Both the position numbers and the translations under genes were made by a program. A stretch of 64,000 bases of DNA, taken from NCBI RefSeq assembly GCF_030122805.1, contig NZ_CP126080.1, forward strand, positions 3,043,001-3,107,000, written 5' to 3'. The notes below the pieces were generated by a model. It did no database searches, had not been told where the DNA came from, and saw only the letters and a program-made list of their open reading frames with translations. Positions 23,931-30,249 of this stretch are shown here, one piece after another (the stretch's first letter is position 1; every line of letters starts with the position of its first letter). The stretch is from Mesobacillus sp. AQ2. GTDB lineage: Bacteria; Bacillota; Bacilli; Bacillales; Cytobacillaceae.

Positions 23931-25232
23931 TTATTCTGTCTTGCTTAGACCCATCATTGTTTCCAAGTCTTCCTGGGCAGATGTGATCAGCTTCAGGTTG
24001 AATGTTTCCTGCAGGACCTCCATCACGCCATTGGAAATGAATTCAGGCGGCTTTGGCCCGATGCGGATGTCCTGGATTCCAAGGCTGAAAAGTCCAAGCA
24101 GGATTGCGACCGCTTTTTGCTCGAACCAGGAAAGGACAATACTCACCGGTAATTCGTTTACATCACATTCAAAAGCATCCGCAAGTGCCTTGGCAATTTT
24201 AACTGTAGATACGGAGTTATTGCACTGTCCAAGATCCAGATATCGAGGGATGTTCGTTCCAGGCACTACCCCATAATCGACATCATTGAAACGGAACTTG
24301 CCGCAAGAAGTTGTCAGGATGACCGCTTCTGGAGGAAGGGATGTTGCAAGCTCGCGGTAGTATTCTCCGCCTTTTCCCGGTGCATCACAACCGGCAATCA
24401 CGAAGAAACGCTTGATTTTTCCTGATTTGACTGCTTCTATGACTTCAGGAGCCAGACCAATCACTGTTTCGTGATGGAAGCCAGTCACCAATGTTTCTTC
24501 CGATTCCATGTTAGCCTCTGGAAGCTCCAATGCTCTTTCGATCAGCATGGAGAAATCTTCATTTTCAATTTTCCTTACATTTTCAAGACCGGCAACTTCG
24601 TATGTAAACATACGATCTGCATAGGAACCCTTGATTGGCATCACGCAATTAGTCGTTGCCAGGATTGCCCCAGGGAATTTTTCAAACAGACGGCGCTGGT
24701 CGAACCAAGCCTTCCCGATATTACCCTTAAGATGAGGATATTTTTTCAAGGCTGGATAACCGTGAGCAGGGAGCATCTCAGAGTGCGTGTAAATATTGAT
24801 ACCTTTGCCTTCTGTTTGCTTCAGCAATTCTTCAAGCGCGAATAGATTGTGCCCCGTAACAACGATCGCTTTGCCTTCTATCTTGTTCTGGCTTACCTTT
24901 ACAGGCTGAGGGATGCCAAGGCGGCTAGTGTGCGCCTCATCAAGCATTTCCATCACGCGTACAGCTGATTGGCCCACCTTCATCGCCATATCAATATGTT
25001 CCTGGACATTAAAGTTTGAATTAGTCAACGTCATATATAATGCTTCGTGGGTCGTTGCATCTACGAACGGATCCGTGAATCCAAGCTGATTCGCATGGGT
25101 TCTATAGGCTGCAATGCCTTTCAGTGCAAAAATGATCGTATCCTGAAGACTTGCGATTGTTTCATCTTTTCCGCATACACCAACAACTTTACATCCTCCT
25201 GTTGGCGTTTGTTCACATTGGTAACAAAACAT
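23931..25232 (-). CDS. hcp: Hybrid cluster protein (hydroxylamine/NO reductase)
   Basis: A 433-residue Hcp of the short Gram-positive type. The N-terminal cluster cysteines C3-x2-C6-x7-C14-x5-C20 are visible, as are later hybrid-cluster ligands including G-C-D-A-P-G and T-T-S-C-G-K-F. Hcp reduces NO to N2O at low concentrations and was first described as a hydroxylamine reductase. A perfect Crp/Fnr-type palindrome and a suitably placed -10 lie upstream, tying it to norB. No hcr reductase gene is adjacent. Confidence 0.95.
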   Translation of the reverse strand: MFCYQCEQTPTGGCKVVGVCGKDETIASLQDTIIFALKGIAAYRTHANQLGFTDPFVDATTHEALYMTLTNSNFNVQEHIDMAMKVGQSAVRVMEMLDEAHTSRLGIPQPVKVSQNKIEGKAIVVTGHNLFALEELLKQTEGKGINIYTHSEMLPAHGYPALKKYPHLKGNIGKAWFDQRRLFEKFPGAILATTNCVMPIKGSYADRMFTYEVAGLENVRKIENEDFSMLIERALELPEANMESEETLVTGFHHETVIGLAPEVIEAVKSGKIKRFFVIAGCDAPGKGGEYYRELATSLPPEAVILTTSCGKFRFNDVDYGVVPGTNIPRYLDLGQCNNSVSTVKIAKALADAFECDVNELPVSIVLSWFEQKAVAILLGLFSLGIQDIRIGPKPPEFISNGVMEVLQETFNLKLITSAQEDLETMMGLSKTE

Positions 25233-25268
25233 ATGTGTATTCCCCTTTTCTGCTTTATTTACTGTTTC

Positions 25269-25311
25269 AGCATACAGAGGTTGAAAAATCGGTTATGTGA
25301 CCTAAATCACA
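25269..25311 (-). promoter_or_regulatory. Perfect Crp/Fnr-type site and -10 of hcp
   Basis: TGTGACCTAAATCACA at 25296-25311 matches TGTGA-N6-TCACA at all 10 positions. On the minus strand TATGCT (25274-25269) is centred 32 bp downstream, giving an activator position near -41.5. Confidence 0.85.
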
Positions 25312-25456
25312 CTAAATGCATTTTTCACAAAGTGTTCAAAAAAGTACGGCGAACTGTTGAAAGTGCATTTATTTGAAAGATACCCTCTTCTTGAACAGGG
25401 ACATTCCATGCTACATAGACTATTATAAGTATTTTTGCAGAGGAGGATGTGAGAAG

Positions 25457-25927
25457 ATGGCAACCAACCATCCTGATCGCCCAAAAAAACATGAAACTCT
25501 CGAACAGTGGTTCAAATCAATGAACCAGTTGATGCAGGAGAAGCCTGTCAAAGGTTTCCTGCAAAGCATTGATGATTTTTTCAGGCAACCCTTAGCCCAG
25601 ACATCCCTCGGTGTACGAGTAAATGAAACAGTGAGCGAATATGTTGTGACCGCAGAATTGCCAGGGATCAAAAAAGAGGATATCTCGATTGATGTCATCA
25701 ACAACTCGCTGACGATCCTTGTAAATAAAACCGAAATGACTTCAGAAATCAACGATATCGCAAAAACAGAAATGCATATGGCCTCCTCCAGGCAGTTTAG
25801 CCGGACAATTCCATTTGCTCATCCTATAAATGATAAAAAGACACGTGCTTCCTATCGCAATGGATTGCTTGAAATTAAAATCGCTAAAAAACAGGGAAAG
25901 AAAATTGATATTTTTATTGATGAATAG
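25457..25927 (+). CDS. Hsp20/alpha-crystallin family protein
   Basis: A 156-residue small heat-shock-type protein with an N-terminal helical stretch (about 1-50) and an alpha-crystallin domain (about 52-152). The domain shows Y-V-V-T-A-E-L-P-G-I-K-K-E-D-I-S-I-D-V and a terminal A-S-Y-R-N-G-L-L-E-I-K-I. The C-terminal I-x-I tail is replaced by I-D-I-F-I-D-E. Spore-coat relatives such as CotM/CotP share this plan, so a spore role is possible. The ATG at 25457 follows GAGGAGG by 11 bases. A terminator follows. Confidence 0.88.
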   Translation: MATNHPDRPKKHETLEQWFKSMNQLMQEKPVKGFLQSIDDFFRQPLAQTSLGVRVNETVSEYVVTAELPGIKKEDISIDVINNSLTILVNKTEMTSEINDIAKTEMHMASSRQFSRTIPFAHPINDKKTRASYRNGLLEIKIAKKQGKKIDIFIDE

Positions 25928-25937
25928 TTGTTTAACG

Positions 25938-25972
25938 AAAACAAGCAGGCATAAGTGCCTGCTTGTTTTTTA
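25938..25972 (+). terminator. Terminator between the Hsp20 gene and yppG
   Basis: AACAAGCAGGC, 6-base loop, GCCTGCTTG followed by seven T. It overlaps the last codon of the convergent yppG-like gene. Confidence 0.85.
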
Positions 25973-26515
25973 GACTTTGAACATTCCGCCGAGTCCCTTG
26001 ACAAGTGATGAAACCTGGGTCACTGCATTCATCATCTGGCCAGCTGTATCGACCATCTTATTGATATCCAGGTTTCCATCCTGGCTTTTAAACGAATTCA
26101 TGATCGACTGCATGCCTGATGGCTGCTTTGGCATAAAAGCATTTTGGGGATATGGGTTATAATTCTGATAATCAGCCTGCGGGTTATAGTAACCATAAAT
26201 AGGGTCATCTTCAGGTTCTAGCGGATTTTGAAAAAGCATTTTCGGGTAGTTATTTTTGCTCTCGGCAATTGGGTATGGCTGATTCCACTGAGGGTTCCCC
26301 TGGATATAAGGATTCACAGGGTAACCTTGCGGAGAATATTGGTTTTGCCAGTTCCCCGGCATGGCATTCCAATATGGTGTGTTATATGGTTGAGGGAGCG
26401 GTTGCTGCCGGTTCAAATTGTGATTGTTCCCATTATATAGGTAAGGGTCTTGACTGTATTGATTCACCCACCACTGGGGCTGGTAGGCATTCGTCTTATT
26501 TCTGCGGCCAAACAT
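25970..26515 (-). CDS. yppG: YppG-like Asn/Gln/Pro/Tyr-rich protein
   Basis: A 181-residue protein whose first 130 residues are rich in Asn, Gln, Pro and Tyr (repeated N-P-Y, Q-N-Y, N-Q-P), ending in a conserved amphipathic region with M-N-S-F-K-S-Q-D-G and Q-V-S-S-L-V-K-G-L-G-G-M-F. This matches the YppG family in layout and position. The composition resembles spore coat proteins. The start at 26515 is chosen for GGAGGAGG upstream; earlier ATGs overlap that site. Function is unknown. Confidence 0.8.
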   Translation of the reverse strand: MFGRRNKTNAYQPQWWVNQYSQDPYLYNGNNHNLNRQQPLPQPYNTPYWNAMPGNWQNQYSPQGYPVNPYIQGNPQWNQPYPIAESKNNYPKMLFQNPLEPEDDPIYGYYNPQADYQNYNPYPQNAFMPKQPSGMQSIMNSFKSQDGNLDINKMVDTAGQMMNAVTQVSSLVKGLGGMFKV

Positions 26516-26706
26516 GGCGAACATCCTCCTCCAATAATTCATTACGATAGTATATGATCAAACCGCCCAATGGGTGAAAGTGTTGGAAAAGGCTTCCGGT
26601 TTTGTCTAAGAATGAAATATGTTGTCGGAAGTTTCAATTTTTGAAAAATAAATGACTCTTCCTTTTTCATGATAGTATGGACTCAAATGATGGAGGAGGA
26701 TGAAAA

Positions 26707-26904
26707 ATGAACGTTCACGAACTGAAGAATCTATTTGCCCAGACAAAAGAATACACTCCGGAACATGTAAATGAATTGCTTGATTTTACAAAAAAGTCGT
26801 ATATTCAGAATGAGATCACCATTCTGGAATACCGGAACCTTGTTCGTGAGCTGGAATTGCTAGGAGCTTTCATTCCCGAAGATCAGAAAGAAATGACCAT
26901 CTAA
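26707..26904 (+). CDS. yppF: YppF family protein
   Basis: A 65-residue helical protein: M-N-V-H-E-L-K-N-L-F, then L-L-D-F-T-K-K-S-Y-I and I-L-E-Y-R-N-L-V-R-E-L-E. It matches YppF in length and in its place between yppG and yppE. No catalytic motif is present; function is unknown. GGAGGAGG lies 8 bases before the ATG. Confidence 0.85.
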   Translation: MNVHELKNLFAQTKEYTPEHVNELLDFTKKSYIQNEITILEYRNLVRELELLGAFIPEDQKEMTI

Positions 26905-26910
26905 AAAGTT

Positions 26911-26992
26911 GAAGCACCAGAATACTTGGACCGCCCCCATTATTGCCGGCTTGGCTGACAATTGAGGTGCAGTTCAAATGCTCTGGTGCTTC
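26911..26992. terminator. Long-armed hairpin between yppF and yppE
   Basis: GAAGCACCAGA (26911-26921) pairs with TCTGGTGCTTC (26982-26992), followed by TTTATTTTT. The 60-base interior is GC-rich and itself partly structured. It probably terminates yppF, but the large loop is unusual. Confidence 0.5.
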
Positions 26993-26993
26993 T

Positions 26994-27380
26994 TTATTTT
27001 TGGCTGCCTGTTTGGTTAACCGCAATGATCAGACTCTTGAGGATGAATTCCACTGATTGTAGTTGATCAAGGAATCGCTTTTTGCTTGTTTCCGGAAAAA
27101 ATGCCTGTACAGAAATGACTTCCAGATAGTCTGCGGCCGTTTCAATCTGGTTGACATGAAGGTTTTTCGGCCTGTTCTGACCTACCCAATAGAACGCTGC
27201 TTTCCTCCATGTATCTGTTGTCCCCTTTACCTCATCAGCAAACGGCTTTACTTCTTCATGAAAATCGCCTCTTACTTGCTTTTCTTTTGAATTTTGAAAT
27301 CGTTGATGAGCAAATTCCAGGTTCACAAGCAACCTTTCAGATAATGCAATAAGATTTTGGTCAGTTTCCAAGTTAATCAC
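26994..27380 (-). CDS. yppE: YppE family protein (DUF1798)
   Basis: A 128-residue all-helical protein. V-K-G-T-T-D-T-W-R and Y-W-V-G-Q-N-R-P-K-N-L-H are the recognisable DUF1798 segments. A four-helix bundle is expected from family structures. Function is unknown. It is convergent with yppF, the gene order of B. subtilis. Confidence 0.88.
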   Translation of the reverse strand: MINLETDQNLIALSERLLVNLEFAHQRFQNSKEKQVRGDFHEEVKPFADEVKGTTDTWRKAAFYWVGQNRPKNLHVNQIETAADYLEVISVQAFFPETSKKRFLDQLQSVEFILKSLIIAVNQTGSQK

Positions 27381-27468
27381 GCTTTCTCTGGTTCTATTTT
27401 ATGATGCAGCTAGTTCCGCTGCTCTTTTCATGTCTTCTGTATGCTTTTCAGGGCGATCCATACAAAAA

Positions 27469-27770
27469 GGACTCTGTTAACATTGGCTGTTGATTTCCGT
27501 TCCAGGCGCTTCGCTTTCCGCTGGAAGAATATGAAAAAGACCAACTGCCGTCTTTTTCATAAGCAATTCTTCCTTGGGGCTGGCGCTGAGCCTCCTCGTC
27601 GCTTTGCTCCTGCGGGGTCTCACCTGACCAGCTGCGCCCGCAGGACATTGAATGGCTTCCTCGAATCTGCCCACGCACGATGGAAATGCGTTAGCATTTT
27701 CGGAGGAGTCTACGCGCCTTCCACTACAATCAACAGGGTTTAAAAATCAATAATCAGCTTTAACAGAGCC
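27469..27770. repeat. Dispersed repeat family A, copy 2 (full length, MITE-like)
   Basis: 302 bp, about 90 percent identical by eye to 4100-4397 in the same orientation. Ends are GGACTCTGTTAA and TTAACAGAGCC, nearly perfect terminal inverted repeats. There is no transposase gene. Apparent frames on both strands arise from the repeat, not from a conserved protein. Confidence 0.85.
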
Positions 27771-27772
27771 AC

Positions 27773-27805
27773 AAAAAAAAACAGCTTTCATGGCAAAAGC
27801 TGCTT
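27773..27805 (-). terminator. Intrinsic terminator of the 84-residue gene
   Basis: On the minus strand CAGCTTTT, loop, AAAGCTG followed by about ten T. It abuts the right end of repeat A2. Confidence 0.8.
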
Positions 27806-27830
27806 CATGTTGAATCTATTCTATTATATT

Positions 27831-28085
27831 TTAAAAACTCATTTCAAGTTTTAAAGAGGCTTGCTCGTTTATCGGCTGTATTGAGGAATTAAGGGCTTGC
27901 GGAATTTCTCCTTCCACTTTATCCAGAAGCATGCTTGTTTTTTCTAAATGTACTGAATGGGCCTTGTACATTTTTTCCCGGACTCCCTGCAAAGATTCAT
28001 GCAAATTCATGTCAGTTTCTTCAAGGCAGAGGGCCATTTCAGTCAACATCCCTAAAAACTCTTCCCTTTCAATTCCTGGCTTCAT
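27831..28085 (-). CDS. Hypothetical helical protein (84 aa), yppD-like position
   Basis: A frame of two to three helices: M-K-P-G-I-E-R-E-E-F-L-G-M-L-T-E, then N-L-H-E-S-L-Q-G-V and L-L-D-K-V-E-G-E. The ATG at 28085 is chosen because GGAGAG lies 7 bases upstream. It occupies the place of B. subtilis yppD, but I cannot confirm homology. No motif suggests a function. Confidence 0.65.
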   Translation of the reverse strand: MKPGIEREEFLGMLTEMALCLEETDMNLHESLQGVREKMYKAHSVHLEKTSMLLDKVEGEIPQALNSSIQPINEQASLKLEMSF

Positions 28086-28339
28086 GATCATCTCTCCTAA
28101 CTTGGTATTTTAAGGTCTGGCAGAATGAACCCGGTGCACGACGATGAATCTTTCCTTATAGAATCCCAGTCTCTTGATTGTAAAATTCTCCTTTCTTACT
28201 TAACCTCCTTCATGGTTGACAAAACTAGAAGGGATTCGGCAAACAAAGTGTTTTTCAGCAGTGAACTTTACAGCCTTCGACATGGACAAATCGTATGAAA
28301 ACCGAACAAATGAACAAACTAAGGTCGGGAGGTGTTCAC

Positions 28340-28447
28340 ATGAATAAAAAACAACGTAAAACCGCGCAGCAGCCGAATAAAACGGCAGAGAAAAAAGCTG
28401 GCTATGGTGACAAAAAGCTTGAAGGACCTAACCGCCCGGCTGAATGA
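28340..28447 (+). CDS. sspM: Small acid-soluble spore protein M-like (35 aa)
   Basis: Frame M-N-K-K-Q-R-K-T-A-Q-Q, ending D-K-K-L-E-G-P-N-R-P-A-E. The C-terminal K-K-L-x-G-P-N-R-P is the SspM signature, and B. subtilis SspM is 34 residues. It should be expressed in the forespore. GGGAGGTG lies 6 bases before the ATG, and a terminator follows the stop. It is too short for most gene callers. Confidence 0.85.
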   Translation: MNKKQRKTAQQPNKTAEKKAGYGDKKLEGPNRPAE

Positions 28448-28451
28448 TGAG

Positions 28452-28482
28452 AAAAAGCAAGGGATTCCTTGCTTTTTTATTT
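28452..28482 (+). terminator. Intrinsic terminator of sspM
   Basis: AAAAAGCAAGG, loop GATT, CCTTGC then six T. It is convergent with yppC and probably serves both. Confidence 0.85.
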
Positions 28483-28489
28483 GTCCGCA

Positions 28490-29482
28490 TTAATCTGGGG
28501 TGAACAATTCTTTAACCGTTATTAAAGCATGCAGCTGTTTTTGCTTTTTCTTATACCAATCTGTCAGATGGATAGGATGCCTATGTTTGGTTTCTGGATT
28601 GATCCATTCCCGGTGAAACTTTCGCTGTCTATACCAGTCACCCTGATCACGAAAATGATGGAGGATGATTGGATAGGTACTTCTAAGGAAGGGCGTGTCC
28701 CGCTTTTTGTGATTTTGGAAGTATTTCTCGTAATCATGTCTGGATGCCGTATGTTCCGTATTTAATGCGAATTCAAGAAATGAGGGGTAATACCCGGGGT
28801 GAAATAGTATGGATGCCAGCCTCTTTCCCAGATTGATCCTTTTGCTGATGAATTTGAAACCATTAACGCTTGCTCCGTACAGCTCACCTTCACAAGTAGG
28901 AAAGAGGACTGTACTGAAATGCAGGTGATCTTCAAAAGAAAACATTGACGTATTGAAAACTCTTCTCTTATATACCGGTTCTTTGATTACCGGCTCCTGT
29001 ATCACATTTTGTTCGTTGATAATCAATGCGACCATGAGCCTTCTTTTATCTCCATACTTCCAAAATTCCTTCCACTCTTTCTCCATAAAGGCCGATACAT
29101 CAAGAAATTGAAGCAAGTGAAACATTGGGGTGCTTTTTTTCGTCGAATAAGAGTACAAGAGCAGCTGTGCATATGCATCACGAAAAATCAGCCAATTCGC
29201 CCGTTCATATGTGAGGAATAATCGTTTGCGGATAGCAGGAGCAAGCATTCTCGGAAACCAGTCACCTTCCAGGTCGCACATATTATAGCCACCATTTCTG
29301 GATACCATGCTTGCAAGGAAGGACCAAATCATCTCGGGATATTCCAGATAGAAATCCAGATAGGCTTGTGTTCTTGAGATATTGTCCAGGTTTTTTTTAG
29401 CCGTTTCAATTCTGATCTTTTGGATCATCTCTGCTTCGTCATCCGGCAGTTGTGAAAATTGGGGATAATGGGTCATTGACAC
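28490..29482 (-). CDS. yppC: YppC family protein (DUF2515)
   Basis: A 330-residue, Trp- and Tyr-rich protein matching the DUF2515 family, always next to recU in bacilli. Landmarks are Y-L-D-F-Y-x3-P-E-M-I-W-S-F, M-V-S-R-N-G-G-Y-N-M-C-D-L and a C-terminal H-L-T-D-W-Y. No signal peptide or catalytic motif is recognised. The GTG at 29482 or ATG at 29476 may be the start. It is divergent from recU by about 110 bases. Confidence 0.88.
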   Translation of the reverse strand: MSMTHYPQFSQLPDDEAEMIQKIRIETAKKNLDNISRTQAYLDFYLEYPEMIWSFLASMVSRNGGYNMCDLEGDWFPRMLAPAIRKRLFLTYERANWLIFRDAYAQLLLYSYSTKKSTPMFHLLQFLDVSAFMEKEWKEFWKYGDKRRLMVALIINEQNVIQEPVIKEPVYKRRVFNTSMFSFEDHLHFSTVLFPTCEGELYGASVNGFKFISKRINLGKRLASILFHPGYYPSFLEFALNTEHTASRHDYEKYFQNHKKRDTPFLRSTYPIILHHFRDQGDWYRQRKFHREWINPETKHRHPIHLTDWYKKKQKQLHALITVKELFTPD

Positions 29483-29599
29483 ACCGTTTCTCTTCCTTTT
29501 CTATAGGTTGTTCTTAGAGTGAAGTGAAATGAGGCTTTTTATTCAACCAAAAAACGTTTAAATTTGGTATGATATAGAGTAGTCTGCGAGGTGGTCATC

Positions 29600-30217
29600 T
29601 TGATTTTCAATTATCCAAACGGAAAAAAATATATTCCTGCTGCAAATAAAGAGACAGCACAAAAAACAAAAAAACAAAAGAATGCAGCATATAGCAACAG
29701 AGGGATGACATTGGAGGAGGACCTCAATGAAACCAACTCCTTTTACCTTGACCGCAACATTGCGGTAATCCATAAAAAGCCTACACCAGTCCAAATCGTC
29801 AATGTGGATTATCCGCGAAGGAGTGCAGCGGTCATTAAAGAGGCATACTTTAAACAAGCTTCTACAACAGACTATAATGGCGTTTATAAAGGAAAATACA
29901 TTGATTTTGAGGCAAAGGAGACGAAGTTTTCAACATCTTTCCCATTAAAAAACTTTCATGAACACCAAATTGTCCATATGAAAGCCGTCATTGAGCAAGG
30001 AGGAATCTGTTTTGTCATCCTCCGGTTCTCTACTGATGAGGAAATCTATTTCCTTGAAGCGAGCCATTTGCTTATTTTTTGGGAGAGAATGGTCAAAGGC
30101 GGCAGGAAGTCGATTACCAAGGAAGAAGTCATCAATTGCGGCCATAAAATCCCCCTTGGTCTTCATCCGAGGATTGACTATATCAAAGTTATCGATTATC
30201 TTTATACACTTAGTTAG
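29600..30217 (+). CDS. recU: Holliday junction resolvase RecU
   Basis: A 205-residue resolvase. N-R-G-M-T-L-E-x-D-L-N near residue 35, A-A-V-I-K-E-A-Y-F, and the active-site block [15 protein letters not shown] with its Asp, Glu and Lys (about 88-102) are all present. It cuts four-way junctions in recombination and helps chromosome segregation. The TTG at 29600 is chosen: GAGGTGG lies 6 bases upstream, and homologues begin M-I-x-Y-P-N-G-K. The recU-ponA order is conserved; the gap to ponA is 32 bases. Confidence 0.95.
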   Translation: MIFNYPNGKKYIPAANKETAQKTKKQKNAAYSNRGMTLEEDLNETNSFYLDRNIAVIHKKPTPVQIVNVDYPRRSAAVIKEAYFKQASTTDYNGVYKGKYIDFEAKETKFSTSFPLKNFHEHQIVHMKAVIEQGGICFVILRFSTDEEIYFLEASHLLIFWERMVKGGRKSITKEEVINCGHKIPLGLHPRIDYIKVIDYLYTLS

Positions 30218-30249
30218 TTTTTCTATTGCGAGAAAGGAATGAACTATAT

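Noticed and set aside
24471..25376. Plus-strand frames of 109 and 124 residues opposite hcp
   Set aside because: They are antisense shadows of a strongly coding gene, without ribosome sites.
28111..28185. Minus-strand 22-codon stretch ending V-H-S-A-R-P after a good AAGGAGAA
   Set aside because: There is no ATG, GTG or TTG at a usable place; an ATC start would be needed, so I do not call it a gene.
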